Assembly (NCBI RefSeq): GCF_900111245.1 | Contig: NZ_FOGO01000008.1 | Span: 186,001-250,000 of the forward strand | Source: Streptomyces qinglanensis | GTDB lineage: Bacteria > Actinomycetota > Actinomycetes > Streptomycetales > Streptomycetaceae | DNA length: 64,000 nucleotides | Direction: 5' to 3' | Shown here: one piece after another, positions 1-8,970 of the stretch | Layout of the letters: the number at the start of each line of letters is the position of its first letter | How positions within the stretch are numbered: position 1 is the first letter of the stretch | Made by a program: the position numbers and the translations under genes | Notes under the pieces: generated by a model | The model's database searches: none | What the model was told of the DNA's origin: nothing | The model's input: only the letters and a program-made list of their open reading frames with translations

Positions 1-1
1 C

Positions 2-154
2 ACCGCCATAGCCCAGCCCACCCAGGAACTGGGCCACCGCGCGGTCGCCGCACTGACCGACCTGGTGGAGGGCCGGAGCGCCGGTTCCGTCACGCTCTCC
101 GCCCACCTCACAGCGCGCCGCTCCTGCGGCGAAGACGAAAGGACGCGTCGTTGA
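2..154 (+). CDS. LacI-family regulator, C-terminal fragment
   Basis: Only the last 50 codons are in the window; the gene starts upstream of base 1. The visible tail carries the typical end of the LacI ligand-binding domain: a 'QPTQELGHRAVAAL' stretch that packs after the last sugar-binding strand, then a 'LSAHLTARRSCG' ending like the PxLxxRxS tails of LacI/RbsR proteins. Its TGA overlaps the TTG start of the downstream ATPase gene by 4 bases, so it is the first visible gene of the ribose-type operon and is probably its own repressor (inferred). DNA-binding domain and effector residues cannot be seen. Confidence 0.8.
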   Translation, partial: TAIAQPTQELGHRAVAALTDLVEGRSAGSVTLSAHLTARRSCGEDERTRR

Positions 155-1719
155 CCACCCCAGACCCGCCCCCGGCACGGGAACTGCTGCGCACGGAAGG
201 CATCCGCAAGACCTTCCCCGGCGTGGTCGCGCTCGACGGTGTCGACTTCGACCTGCGCGCCGGTGAAGTGCACGTCCTGCTGGGCGAGAACGGCGCCGGC
301 AAGAGCACGCTGATCAAAGTGCTCTCCGGCACCTACCGCCCGGACGAGGGACGGGTGCTCTGCGACGGCAGAACGGTACGGATCGCCGACGCCGAGGCCG
401 CGGAGAAGCTCGGCATCGCCACCATTCACCAGGAGTTCAACCTGGTGCCGCACCTGTCCGTCGCGGAGAACATCTTCCTGGGGCGGCAGCCGCGCCGCCT
501 GGGCCTCGTGGACCGCAGGAAGATGGAGGCCGACGCGAAGGTGCTGCTGGACCGGGTCGGGATCACCGCCTCGCCGCGCACCCCGGTGGGCAAGCTCGGC
601 ATCGCCGGCCGGCAGATGGTCGAGATCGCCAAGGCGCTCAGCCTGCGCACCCGAATCCTGATCATGGACGAGCCGACCGCCGTGCTCACCGCCGAAGAGG
701 TCAACCGTCTGTTCGCCATCGTCCGCAAGCTGCGGGCCGAAGGCGTGGGCATCGTTTTCATCACCCACCACCTGGAGGAGATCCCCGCCATCGGCGACCG
801 GGTCACCGTGCTGCGGGACGGCCGCAGCGTCGGCCAGGTCCCGGCCGGCACCAGGCAGGAGGAGTTGGTGCGGCTGATGGTGGGCCGCAGCATCGAGCAG
901 CAGTACCCGCGCCAGGCCGCACCGGCCCAGGGCGCCGGTGCCGGGTCGGGCGCCCCGCTGCTGCGGGTGACCGGCCTGCGCAGGCAGGGCGTGTTCGACA
1001 ACGTCTCCTTCGAGGTGCGCGCCGGCGAGGTCGTCGGCATCGCCGGACTGGTCGGCGCGGGCCGCACCGAGGTGGTGCGGGCCGTCTTCGGCGCCGACCG
1101 CTACGACGCCGGCCGCGTCGAGGTCTCCGGCAAGCGGCTGCCGGGCGGCGACGTGTGGGCCTCGCACTCGGCCGGGCTCGGGCTGGTCCCCGAGGACCGC
1201 AAGGGGCAGGGCCTGCTGCCGGACGCCTCGGTCTCGGAGAACCTCGGTCTGGTCACCCTCCGCGAGGCGAGCAAGGGCGGCCTGGTGGACCGCGCCGGGC
1301 AGCGCAGGGCCGCGTCCCGGATCGCCGAGCGGCTCGGGGTGCGGATGGCCGGGCTGGACCAGCACGTGCGCACGCTCTCCGGCGGCAACCAGCAGAAAGT
1401 CGTGATCGGCAAGTGGCTGCTCGCCAACAGCCGCGTGCTGATCCTCGACGAACCGACCCGCGGCATCGACGTGGGCGCGAAGGTCGAGATCTACCAGCTC
1501 ATCAACGAGCTGACGGCCTCCGGCCACGCGGTGCTGATGATCTCCAGCGACCTCCCCGAGGTGCTGGGCATGAGCGATCGGGTCCTGGTGATGTCCCAGG
1601 GCCGGATCGCCGGTGAACTGACCGCGCGGGAAGCGACCCAGGACGCCGTCATGGCCCTGGCCGTCGGCACCTCCGCGCCAGGAACGAGCGAGATGGAGGA
1701 CTCTCCCCGTGGCCATTGA
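151..1719 (+). CDS. rbsA: Ribose/sugar ABC transporter ATP-binding protein (RbsA type)
   Basis: A 522-aa protein with two fused ABC ATPase domains, the arrangement of RbsA/XylG/MglA sugar importers. The first domain has Walker A GENGAGKST (about residues 45-53) and Walker B ILIMDEPTAVL. The second has a degenerate Walker A (GLVGAGRTE), signature LSGGNQQK and Walker B VLILDEPTRGID. The asymmetry is normal for this family, in which only one site is a standard hydrolysis site. It would energise uptake through the permease encoded next. The TTG start overlaps the preceding lacI stop, and the 3' end overlaps rbsC by 11 bases, indicating translational coupling. Ribose is inferred from rbsK and rbsD downstream; the ATPase alone does not define the sugar. 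Confidence 0.93.
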   Translation: MTTPDPPPARELLRTEGIRKTFPGVVALDGVDFDLRAGEVHVLLGENGAGKSTLIKVLSGTYRPDEGRVLCDGRTVRIADAEAAEKLGIATIHQEFNLVPHLSVAENIFLGRQPRRLGLVDRRKMEADAKVLLDRVGITASPRTPVGKLGIAGRQMVEIAKALSLRTRILIMDEPTAVLTAEEVNRLFAIVRKLRAEGVGIVFITHHLEEIPAIGDRVTVLRDGRSVGQVPAGTRQEELVRLMVGRSIEQQYPRQAAPAQGAGAGSGAPLLRVTGLRRQGVFDNVSFEVRAGEVVGIAGLVGAGRTEVVRAVFGADRYDAGRVEVSGKRLPGGDVWASHSAGLGLVPEDRKGQGLLPDASVSENLGLVTLREASKGGLVDRAGQRRAASRIAERLGVRMAGLDQHVRTLSGGNQQKVVIGKWLLANSRVLILDEPTRGIDVGAKVEIYQLINELTASGHAVLMISSDLPEVLGMSDRVLVMSQGRIAGELTAREATQDAVMALAVGTSAPGTSEMEDSPRGH

Positions 1720-2722
1720 CACGCAGCCGGGTCACCGCCTGGACAAGCGCCCCGGCGGCAAGCGAGGGCCGAACCCGGCCCGTCGCGTCGTGGAGGACAC
1801 AGGGCGCGTACTGCAGGACAACGGCGCGCTGGTCGCGCTGCTCGTCCTGGTGCTGGTGCTGTCGTTCTGGACCAGCAACTTCTTCACCGCGACGAACCTG
1901 CTCAACGTGGGCGTCCAGGCGGCCGTGACCGCGATCCTGGCCTTCGGCGTCACCTTCGCCATCGTCTCCGGGGGCATCGACCTGTCGGTCGGCTCGGTGG
2001 CCGCCTTCTCCGGAGTGATGCTGGGCTGGTTCACCACCACCCAGGGCATGCCGGTCTTCGTCGGCGTGCTGCTGGCGATCCTCTCGGGCACCGCCTGCGG
2101 ACTGCTGAACGGCATCCTGATCTCCTACGGCAAGCTGCCGCCGTTCATCGCGACCCTGGCGATGCTCTCGGCGGCGCGCGGCCTGGCGCAGGTCGTCTCC
2201 GAGGGCAGCCCCGTCGTGCTGCCCGACTCCCTCTCCTGGATCGGCAAGACGATCGGTGAGTGGCTGCCGGTGCCGGTCATCGTGATGATCGTGATGGGTC
2301 TGCTGGCGGCGCTGGTGCTCAACCGCACCTACAGCGGCCGGTCGATGTACGCGATCGGCGGCAACGAGGAGGCCGCGCACCTGTCCGGTATCCGGGTCCG
2401 CCGCCAGAAGCTGGTGATCTACACCCTGGTGGGTGCCTTCGCCGCCGTCGCCGGGATCGTCCTGGCCTCGCGGCTCGCCTCGGCCCAGCCGACGGCTGCC
2501 GAAGGTTACGAACTGGACGCGATTGCCGCCGTCGTCATTGGTGGTGCCAGTCTGGCCGGAGGCGTGGGCAAGGCTTCCGGAACGCTGATCGGGGCCCTTA
2601 TCCTCGCTGTTCTGCGCAATGGGCTCAACCTGCTCGATGTTTCCGCTTTCTGGCAGCAGGTCGTCATTGGGGTAGTTATTGCGCTCGCCGTGCTCCTCGA
2701 TACACTGCGTCGCCGCGCATGA
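1709..2722 (+). CDS. rbsC: Ribose/sugar ABC transporter permease (RbsC type)
   Basis: A 337-aa membrane protein of the RbsC/XylH branched ABC-2 permease family. A charged N-terminal tail of about 40 residues precedes many hydrophobic helices. The family stretch 'IVSGGIDLSVGSV' (about residues 87-99) and a later 'GGASLAGGVGKASGTLIGA' loop, as in E. coli RbsC, are visible. It forms the transmembrane pore that pairs with the RbsA-like ATPase and receives sugar from the lipoprotein encoded next. GTG start inside the end of rbsA. The last 200 bases are noticeably less GC-rich than the rest of the operon, without disrupting the frame. Confidence 0.93.
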   Translation: MAIDTQPGHRLDKRPGGKRGPNPARRVVEDTGRVLQDNGALVALLVLVLVLSFWTSNFFTATNLLNVGVQAAVTAILAFGVTFAIVSGGIDLSVGSVAAFSGVMLGWFTTTQGMPVFVGVLLAILSGTACGLLNGILISYGKLPPFIATLAMLSAARGLAQVVSEGSPVVLPDSLSWIGKTIGEWLPVPVIVMIVMGLLAALVLNRTYSGRSMYAIGGNEEAAHLSGIRVRRQKLVIYTLVGAFAAVAGIVLASRLASAQPTAAEGYELDAIAAVVIGGASLAGGVGKASGTLIGALILAVLRNGLNLLDVSAFWQQVVIGVVIALAVLLDTLRRRA

Positions 2723-2783
2723 TCCTTATGCGACGGGGGAGCTCGCGTAGTTCATCCATCTGCCGACTGCAAGGAATGCAGCA

Positions 2784-3722
2784 ATGAGCAAGAGAACGAA
2801 CACGTCTGTCGTCGTCATGGCCACGGCAGTCGCGCTGACGGCAACGGCCTGTGGCTCGGGCGACGGGTCGAGCGACGGCAAGGAGAAGCCCAAGATCGGC
2901 TTCGCCATATCCGCGCTCAACCAGCCCTTCATGGTCCAGATGAAGAAGGGCGCCGAGGAGGAGGCCAAGGCCCAGGGCGCCGAGCTGAGCGTCCAGAACG
3001 CCTCGGACGACGCCTCCCAGCAGGCCAACCAGATCCAGAACTTCACCTCCCAGCAGGTGAAGTCGATCATCATCAACCCGGTCGACTCGGATGCCGCGGC
3101 CCCCTCGGTCAAGGCCGCCAACAACGCGAAGATCCCGGTGATCGCCGCCGACCGCAGCGTCAACAAGGCCGACATCAAGACCACCGTCGCCTCCGACAAC
3201 GTGGCGGGCGGCGAGAAGGCCGCCAAGGAGATCGCCGACCAGCTCGACGGCAAGGGCCAGGTCCTGTGGCTCCAGGGCCAGACCGGCACCTCCGCGTCGC
3301 GCGAGCGCGGCAAGGGCTTCAAGCAGGGCCTGAAGGAGTACCCGGGCATCAAGGTCGTCACCAAGCAGCCCGCGGACTTCCAGCGCACCAAGGGCCTGGA
3401 CGTGACCACCAACGCCATGCAGTCGCACCCGGAGATCGACGCGGTCTTCGCGGAGAACGACGAGATGGCGCTCGGCGCGGTCAAGGCGCTCGGCTCCAAG
3501 GCCGGCAAGTCCGTCAAGATCGTCGGCTTCGACGGCACCGGTGACGCGATGAAGGCCATCAAGAAGGGCACCATCAACGCGACCGTCGCCCAGCAGCCCA
3601 CCGAGCTCGGCAAGATGGCCGTCCGCAACGCCATGCGCGTCATCGACGGCTCCACCGTCGACAAGCAGATCAAGGTCCCGGTGAAGGTCGTCACCAAGAA
3701 GAACGTCGACCGGTTCTCCTGA
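2784..3722 (+). CDS. rbsB: Ribose/sugar ABC transporter substrate-binding lipoprotein (RbsB type)
   Basis: A 312-aa periplasmic-binding-protein family protein (peripla_BP_4). The N-terminus is a lipoprotein signal peptide ending in ATAC, with the lipidated cysteine at residue 23, followed by a Gly/Ser/Asp linker, so it should be anchored outside the membrane. The mature part begins 'KIGFAISALNQPFMVQM', matching the first strand of ribose/galactose binding proteins. 'VFAENDEMALGAVKAL' and 'IVGFDGTGDAM' mark the second lobe. A purine-rich AAGGA ribosome site lies before the ATG. There is a 61-base gap after rbsC, so it may also be expressed more strongly than the pore genes (inference). Confidence 0.93.
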   Translation: MSKRTNTSVVVMATAVALTATACGSGDGSSDGKEKPKIGFAISALNQPFMVQMKKGAEEEAKAQGAELSVQNASDDASQQANQIQNFTSQQVKSIIINPVDSDAAAPSVKAANNAKIPVIAADRSVNKADIKTTVASDNVAGGEKAAKEIADQLDGKGQVLWLQGQTGTSASRERGKGFKQGLKEYPGIKVVTKQPADFQRTKGLDVTTNAMQSHPEIDAVFAENDEMALGAVKALGSKAGKSVKIVGFDGTGDAMKAIKKGTINATVAQQPTELGKMAVRNAMRVIDGSTVDKQIKVPVKVVTKKNVDRFS

Positions 3723-3801
3723 CCGGGAGCCGGACGGACGACAGGCTGAACGGCCCGCCGCGGACACCCGTACCCGCGCGGGACGAGAAGGAGCACCCCG
3801 G

Positions 3802-4851
3802 ATGCACGGATACGACCTGCTGGTCGTGGGTTCCGCCAACGCCGACCTGGTCATCGGCCTCGAACGCCGGCCGGGCCCCGGTGAGACGGTGCTCGGGTCG
3901 GACATGGTGATCCACCCGGGCGGCAAGGGCGCGAACCAGGCGGCGGCAGCCGCCCGACTCGGCGCCCGCACCACGCTGCTCGCGCGCGTCGGCGCCGACG
4001 CGTACGGCCGCATGCTGGCCGAGGCGCAGCGGGCGGCGGGTGCCGACCCGGCGGGGCTCCTGATGGGAGCGGCGGACGCGCCCGGCACGGTGGACAGCAG
4101 CGGCACCGGCGGTGCCGCCGAGGGCGAGGACGCTCCGACCGGCGTCGCCCTCATCACCGTGGACGCGGCCGGCGACAACAGCATCGTCGTCTCCCCCGGT
4201 GCCAACGCCCGCCTCACGCCCGACGACGTGGCAGCGGCGCGCGACCTCTTCGAGGCCGCCGCCGTCGTCTCCCTCCAACTGGAGATCCCCCTGGAGACGG
4301 TTGCCGCGGCGGCGCGATCCGCCGCCGAACACGGGGCACGGGTGGTGCTCAACCCCTCACCGCCCGCCCGGCTGCCGCAGGACGTGCTGGCACTGTGCGA
4401 TCCGCTGGTGCTCAACGAGCACGAGGCCCGGCTGCTGCTGGCCGACAGCCAGTCCCCGGACTCGGAACCCGGGCAGTCGCCGGAATCGGATCCCGGGGAG
4501 TGGGCGGGTGCCCTCCTCGCGCTGGGCCCGCGCAGTGTCGTGGTCACCCTGGGCGCCGAGGGCGCGCTGGTGGCCGGACCCGGAGTGGGCACCGCGGCGG
4601 ACTCCGGGACGGCGGACGGCTCCGGCACCGTGCGGGTGCCCAGTCCGCGGGTGCGGGCCGTGGACACCACCGGCGCGGGCGACGCCTTCACCGGCGCGCT
4701 CGGCTGGCGGCTGGGCCGCGGCGACGGTCTGGTGGAAGCGGTGCGCTACGCGGTGCGCGTCGGCGCCCTCGCGGTGACCCGTCCGGGTGCCCAGGAGTCC
4801 TACCCGAGCGCGGCGGACGTCGAGGCCGCCGACCAGGAGAGCGCGGCATGA
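3802..4851 (+). CDS. rbsK: Ribokinase (PfkB family)
   Basis: A 349-aa carbohydrate kinase expected to phosphorylate D-ribose to ribose 5-phosphate. Visible signatures are the N-terminal 'GSANADLV' and 'GGKGANQAAAAARLG' (PfkB motif 1) and the C-terminal DTTGAGDAFTGAL, which holds the catalytic Asp and anion hole. It is about 40 residues longer than E. coli RbsK because of Gly/Ser/Glu/Asp-rich insertions near residues 92-112, 215-235 and 257-275; they lie in loops and keep the reading frame. GAAGGAG precedes the ATG. It overlaps rbsD by ATGA, supporting a dedicated ribose operon. Confidence 0.92.
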   Translation: MHGYDLLVVGSANADLVIGLERRPGPGETVLGSDMVIHPGGKGANQAAAAARLGARTTLLARVGADAYGRMLAEAQRAAGADPAGLLMGAADAPGTVDSSGTGGAAEGEDAPTGVALITVDAAGDNSIVVSPGANARLTPDDVAAARDLFEAAAVVSLQLEIPLETVAAAARSAAEHGARVVLNPSPPARLPQDVLALCDPLVLNEHEARLLLADSQSPDSEPGQSPESDPGEWAGALLALGPRSVVVTLGAEGALVAGPGVGTAADSGTADGSGTVRVPSPRVRAVDTTGAGDAFTGALGWRLGRGDGLVEAVRYAVRVGALAVTRPGAQESYPSAADVEAADQESAA

Positions 4852-5237
4852 AGAAGTCCGGAATCCTCAACCGCCACCTCAGCGGGGCCCTCGCCCGGCT
4901 GGGGCACACCGACCTCGTCGTGGTGTGCGACGTCGGCCTCCCCGTCCCGGAGGGCCCCGACGTGGTGGATCTGGCCTTCCGCGCCGGAGTGCCCGGTTTC
5001 GCCGAGGTGCTCGCCGGCCTCCTGGAGGAGCTGGAGGTGGAGGGTGCGCGTGCCGCGACAGAGGTACGGCAGGCCAACCCCGAGTGCGGCGCACTGCTGG
5101 AGGGGCACTTCCCGGAGCTGGAACTGGTGCCGCACGAGGAGCTGAAGATGCTGACGCGGCAGGCCCGGCTGGTGGTGCGTACCGGTGAGGCCAAGCCCTA
5201 CGCCAACGTGGTGCTGCGCTGCGGCGTGCCGTTCTGA
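4848..5237 (+). CDS. rbsD: D-ribose pyranase
   Basis: A 129-aa RbsD protein, which interconverts beta-pyranose and beta-furanose forms of ribose so that ribokinase receives its substrate. The start MKKSGILN, the 'RLGHTDLVVVCDVGLPVP' block containing the family's conserved Asp, and the terminal 'RTGEAKPYANVVLRCGV' with the active-site Tyr-Ala-Asn region are all present. The ATG overlaps the rbsK stop. Length is slightly below the 139 aa of E. coli RbsD. It is the last gene of the operon and is followed by a strong palindromic terminator. Confidence 0.95.
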   Translation: MKKSGILNRHLSGALARLGHTDLVVVCDVGLPVPEGPDVVDLAFRAGVPGFAEVLAGLLEELEVEGARAATEVRQANPECGALLEGHFPELELVPHEELKMLTRQARLVVRTGEAKPYANVVLRCGVPF

Positions 5238-5256
5238 CGCGGCAGGTGGACGCTAC

Positions 5257-5286
5257 GAGGGGCCCGGTCCGCGGACCGGGCCCCTC
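5257..5286. terminator. Perfect 30-bp palindrome, bidirectional terminator
   Basis: GAGGGGCCCGGTCC, GC, GGACCGGGCCCCTC: both 14-base arms pair perfectly and even the central GC is self-complementary. It lies 19 bases after the rbsD stop and about 170 bases beyond the convergent isomerase gene, so it can end transcripts from either side. No T-run follows, as is usual for actinomycete terminators. Confidence 0.75.
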
Positions 5287-5458
5287 GCCTCTCCCCTCGG
5301 CCTCCCGCTGCTGCCCCCAGGGCGAGCCGACAGCGGCAGGACCCGCGACTGTGCGAAAGGGTTGCTGCGCCGGGTGACGGCTGAGCCCGGACGCCGGGGG
5401 GCGGGCCGGCCCGGACCCGCGGCCCGGGTTGCGGCCCGGTCCCGCAACCCGGGGGCGC

Positions 5459-6310
5459 CTACAGGACATGGCGGAGGTACCGCGCCGCGGTCTCCCGCAG
5501 CACCTGGGTGCCGTCCCGCTCCCACAGCGCCGGGTTGAAGATCTCCACCTCCACCGGACCCCGGTAGCCCGCGGCCTCCGTCCACGCGCGGAAGGCCCGC
5601 AGATCGATCGCGCCGTCCCCCAACTGGCCGCGCCCCAGCAGCACTCCCGCGGGCAGCGGGGTGACCCAGTCCGCGAGCTGGAGGAGCGCGATCCGGTGCT
5701 GCGCGCCCGCGCGTGCGAGCTGCCGCGGCACCCGCTCGTCCCACCACAGGTGGTAGGCGTCCACCACGACCCCGACCTCCTCGGCGGGGAACCGTCCGGC
5801 GAGGTCGAGAGCCTGGCCGAGCGTGGAGACCACACACCGGTCCGCGGCATACATCGGGTGCAGTGGTTCGAGCGCCAGGCGTACGCCGCGCTCCCTGGCG
5901 GCGGGGACGAGTTCGGCGAGCGCGTCGGCGACCCGCTCGCGCGCCGCAGCGAGGTCACGCTCCCCCTCCGGCAGCCCGCCGGGGACCAGCACCAGGACGC
6001 CGGTGCCCAGTTCGGCCGCCTCGTCGAGGGCTGCACGGTTGTCGTCCAGCGCGGCGCGCCGCGCCGCGGGCTCCCGTGCGGTGAAGAAGCCACCCCGGCA
6101 CAGCGAGGTGACGGCCAGTCCGTGCCGGCGCATCAGGCGGGCCGCGGCGGCCGGACCGTGGGCCCGCACCGGCTCGCGCCACAGCCCGACGCCGCCGATG
6201 CCCAGTTCGGCCGCGCCGCGGGCCAGTTCGGCCAGCGAGAGCTGACGCACGGTCTCCTGGTTGACCGAGAGCCGTGCCAGGCCCTCCCTGGTGGTGCGTG
6301 CCCGGCTCAC
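5459..6310 (-). CDS. Sugar phosphate isomerase/epimerase (AP-endonuclease-2 TIM barrel)
   Basis: A 283-aa protein of the xylose-isomerase-like TIM-barrel family (IolE/hydroxypyruvate isomerase relatives). Metal-site segments can be read in order: LALEPLHP (Glu), VVDAYHLWWD (Asp/His), the QHRIALLQLADW strand and VEVEIFNP (Glu). It is the last gene of a minus-strand operon with a DUF993 protein and a Gfo/Idh dehydrogenase; its GTG start overlaps the preceding stop (GTGA), so it is translationally coupled. It probably isomerises or epimerises a keto-sugar or cyclitol intermediate of that pathway. The substrate cannot be read from sequence. Confidence 0.82.
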   Translation of the reverse strand: MSRARTTREGLARLSVNQETVRQLSLAELARGAAELGIGGVGLWREPVRAHGPAAAARLMRRHGLAVTSLCRGGFFTAREPAARRAALDDNRAALDEAAELGTGVLVLVPGGLPEGERDLAAARERVADALAELVPAARERGVRLALEPLHPMYAADRCVVSTLGQALDLAGRFPAEEVGVVVDAYHLWWDERVPRQLARAGAQHRIALLQLADWVTPLPAGVLLGRGQLGDGAIDLRAFRAWTEAAGYRGPVEVEIFNPALWERDGTQVLRETAARYLRHVL

Positions 6311-7518
6311 TGGACCACTCCTCCCACCGCGAGCAGGTGCTTCATCCGGTGCTCGGCACGTTCCGGGTCGGGGAAGAGGCCGAGCCCGTCGGCGAGTTCC
6401 CAGGCGCGCGCCAGATGCGGCAGCGAGCGGGCCGACTGCAGCCCGCCGACCATGGTGAAGTGGTCCTGGTGCCCGCAGAGCCAGGCGAGCAGCACCACAC
6501 CGGTCTTGTAGTGGCGGGTCGGCGCCTGGAAGAGGTGCCGGGCCAGCGCGACGGTCGGGTCGAGCACCGCCCGGAACCCCGCCGTGTCCCCCGCGTCCAG
6601 CAGTGCCGCGGCGTGCGCGGCGAACGGCGCCAGCGGATCGAGGACACCGAGCAGCGCGTCGCTGTGGCCCGCCTCGTCGCCCTCGATCAACTGCGGGTAG
6701 TGGAAGTCGTCCCCGGTGTAGCAGCGCACCCCGGCCGGCAGCCGCCGCCGCAGCGCCACTTCGCGGTCCGCGTCCAGCAGCGAGACCTTCACCCCGTCCA
6801 CCTTCCCGGGGTGCGCCGCGACGATGCGCAGCAGGGTGCCGGCGGCCGCGTCCGGGTCGCGGCTGCCCCAGTAGCCCTCCAGCGCGGGGTCGAACGCGGG
6901 CCCCAGCCAGTGCAGGACGACCGGACTGCTCACCTGGCGCAGCAGCGTGCCGTAGACGTGCTCGTAGTCCTCCGGGCCGCGCGCCACGGCCGCCAGTCCG
7001 CGGGAGGCCAGCAGGACGGCCTGTGCGCCCGCCTCCTCGGTCAGCGCGAGCTGCTCCTCGTAGGCGGCGACGACCGCGGCCGTCGCCGAGGAGGCAGCCG
7101 GCCGGTCCCGGCCCGGTACCCGGGGGTCCAGCAGGTCGGTGCCCACGCCGCAGGCCACCTGCCCGCCGACCGCCTTCGCCTCGGCGGCCGTGCGCCGGAT
7201 CAGTTCGCCGGCTCCCGCCCGGTCCAGGCCCGCGCCGCGCTGTGCGGTGTCCATGGCCTCGGCGACCCCCAGCCCGTGGCTCCACAGGTGGTGCCGGAAG
7301 GCGAGGGTGGCGTCCCAGTCGAGCGCCGCGGGGCCGTCGGGCGGCACGTCGGCCAGTGGGTCGGCCACCACGTGGGCGGCCGCCAGGAGCCTGCGGGAGG
7401 TGCACCGCGGCCAGGGCCCGGTGCCCTCCGGACGGCGTCCGCGTACGGCGGGCGCGGGGACGCGGCGGGGTTCGTGGGTGCGGAGGCCCCCGGTGGCGGG
7501 GTCGGGCAGCCGGATCAC
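6307..7518 (-). CDS. DUF993 protein, dihydrodipicolinate-synthase-like fold
   Basis: A 403-aa protein that I recognise as the DUF993 branch of the DapA/aldolase superfamily, common in actinobacteria beside Gfo/Idh dehydrogenases and sugar isomerases. The DapA-like core includes 'VVLHWLGPAF' and 'HPGKVDGVKVSLLDAD'; the Lys in GVKVSLLD sits where DapA-family enzymes keep the Schiff-base lysine (inference by position). The N-terminal 60 residues are Pro/Arg-rich and poorly defined. GTG start and GTGA overlaps with genes on both sides show one tight operon. A retro-aldol or dehydratase step on a sugar acid is plausible, but the substrate is unknown. Confidence 0.75.
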   Translation of the reverse strand: MIRLPDPATGGLRTHEPRRVPAPAVRGRRPEGTGPWPRCTSRRLLAAAHVVADPLADVPPDGPAALDWDATLAFRHHLWSHGLGVAEAMDTAQRGAGLDRAGAGELIRRTAAEAKAVGGQVACGVGTDLLDPRVPGRDRPAASSATAAVVAAYEEQLALTEEAGAQAVLLASRGLAAVARGPEDYEHVYGTLLRQVSSPVVLHWLGPAFDPALEGYWGSRDPDAAAGTLLRIVAAHPGKVDGVKVSLLDADREVALRRRLPAGVRCYTGDDFHYPQLIEGDEAGHSDALLGVLDPLAPFAAHAAALLDAGDTAGFRAVLDPTVALARHLFQAPTRHYKTGVVLLAWLCGHQDHFTMVGGLQSARSLPHLARAWELADGLGLFPDPERAEHRMKHLLAVGGVVQ

Positions 7519-8756
7519 AGCACCAGCTCCGGCACCTCGATGCGGCGGCCCTGCTCCGAGGAGGTGCGGGCCAGTTCGGCGAGCTGCACCCCGCGGGCGC
7601 CCGCGAGCAGGTCCCAGGGGCACGGCCCGGCGGACTGTCCCCGGGCGTCCCCGTCGCCGGGGTCGCCACCGCCGTCCCCGCCGTCCCCGCCCGGACCGGT
7701 GCCGTCCCGGTCGGCGACGCGGCGCAGGAAGAGCTCCCACTGGGCCTTGAAGCCGTTGGTGGCCTCGTCCCCGTCGTTGTCGGGCACCTCCTGCCACTGG
7801 TCGCGGAACCGCTCGGCGGCGGGCAGGTCCGGGTTCCACACCGGCCTGGGGGTGCCGGCCCGGTGCTGGTAGCGGCAGCCGCGCAGACCGGCGACGGCGG
7901 AGCCCTCGGTGCCGTCCACCTGGAACTCGACCAGTTCGTCGCGGTGCACCCGCACCGCCCAGGAGGAGTTGATCTGGGCGACCGCGCCCCCCTCCAGGGT
8001 GAAGATGCCGTACGCGGCGTCGTCCGCCGTGGCCCGGTAGGGCTCTCCCCGCTCGTCCCAGCGGTGCGGCAGATGGGTGGCCAGGTGGGCCTGGACGGAG
8101 GTGACCCGGCCGAAGAGGCTGTGCAGCACGTACTCCCAGTGCGGGAACATGTCGCTGACGATGCCGCCGCCGTCCTCGGCCCGGTAGTTCCACGAGGGCC
8201 GCTGGGCGCTCTGCCAGTCGCCTTCGAAGACCCAGTAGCCGAACTCGCCCCGCACCGAGAGCACCCGGCCGAAGAAGCCGCCCCTGACCAGCCGGGCGAG
8301 CTTGCGCAGTCCGGGCAGGAAGAGCTTGTCCTGGACGACGCCGTGCTCGACTCCGGCCCGGGACGCCGCCCTGGCCAGCTCCAGGGCGCCGTCGAGCGAG
8401 GTGGCGGTGGGTTTCTCCGCGTAGACGTGCTTGCCGGCCGCGACGGCCTTGCGCAGTGCCGCCAGGCGCTCGGAGGTGATCTGGGCGTCGAAGTAGACCT
8501 CGATGCCGTCGTCCGCCAGCGCCGCGTCCAGGTCGGTGGAGACGGCCCGCGGGTCCAGCCCGTGCTGCTGCGCGAGGGAGCGCAGCGCGTCCTCCCTGCG
8601 GCCCACCAGGACCGGTTCGGGCCACAGCGTCCGGCCGCCGCCCAGGTCGAGTCCGCCCTCCTCGCGCAGCGCGAGCAAGGAGCGCACGAGGTGCTGGCGG
8701 TGGCCCATCCGGCCGGTGACGCCGTTCATGGCGATGCGGATCGTCCTGCGTGACAC
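7515..8756 (-). CDS. Gfo/Idh/MocA-family NAD(P)-dependent oxidoreductase
   Basis: A 413-aa sugar or cyclitol dehydrogenase. The N-terminus 'IRIAMNGVTGRMG' is a Rossmann nucleotide-binding turn, and 'GKHVYAEKPTA' contains the family's EKP motif with its conserved Lys. The C-terminal alpha/beta substrate domain contains GIVSDMFPHWEYVL, including the Asp/His pair typical of this family. Residues about 355-385 form a Gly/Asp-rich insertion (GGDGGDGGGD). The GTG start at 8756 faces a LacI operator and a divergent LacI gene. First gene of the three-gene catabolic operon; it would oxidise the sugar before isomerisation and cleavage (inference). Confidence 0.88.
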   Translation of the reverse strand: MSRRTIRIAMNGVTGRMGHRQHLVRSLLALREEGGLDLGGGRTLWPEPVLVGRREDALRSLAQQHGLDPRAVSTDLDAALADDGIEVYFDAQITSERLAALRKAVAAGKHVYAEKPTATSLDGALELARAASRAGVEHGVVQDKLFLPGLRKLARLVRGGFFGRVLSVRGEFGYWVFEGDWQSAQRPSWNYRAEDGGGIVSDMFPHWEYVLHSLFGRVTSVQAHLATHLPHRWDERGEPYRATADDAAYGIFTLEGGAVAQINSSWAVRVHRDELVEFQVDGTEGSAVAGLRGCRYQHRAGTPRPVWNPDLPAAERFRDQWQEVPDNDGDEATNGFKAQWELFLRRVADRDGTGPGGDGGDGGGDPGDGDARGQSAGPCPWDLLAGARGVQLAELARTSSEQGRRIEVPELVL

Positions 8757-8826
8757 GTGTACTCGTCTCCCTGCTGTCGCGGCGCCCGGTTCGGCGAGCG
8801 CGTCCGCGCGGTGGCATCGACACGTA

Positions 8827-8838
8827 GTAAGCGCTTTC
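8827..8838. promoter_or_regulatory. LacI-family operator between divergent operons
   Basis: GTAAGCGCTTTC is a near-perfect dyad centred on AAGCGCTT, the classic CG-centred LacI/GalR operator core. It lies about 70 bases upstream of the Gfo/Idh start and about 130 bases upstream of the divergent LacI gene at 8971. It could therefore control both the catabolic operon and the regulator, which is the likely ligand protein. Confidence 0.7.
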
Positions 8839-8970
8839 TGACGGCCAACGGCTCACGGTAACCCCAACGGACATGCCGGACAAGGGAGTTGGCGGAGCAC
8901 AGGGCGGTCCACGGAGCGCATGGGACCATGTCGTCGTCCCGGAGGCGGCGGAGGAGCGGAGGACGCACCG

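Noticed and set aside
2676..4691. Long reading frame opposite rbsB and rbsK (671 aa)
   Set aside because: Antisense to two clear genes; the composition (Ser/Arg/Pro/Ala blocks) and mirrored codon positions mark it as a GC-content artefact.
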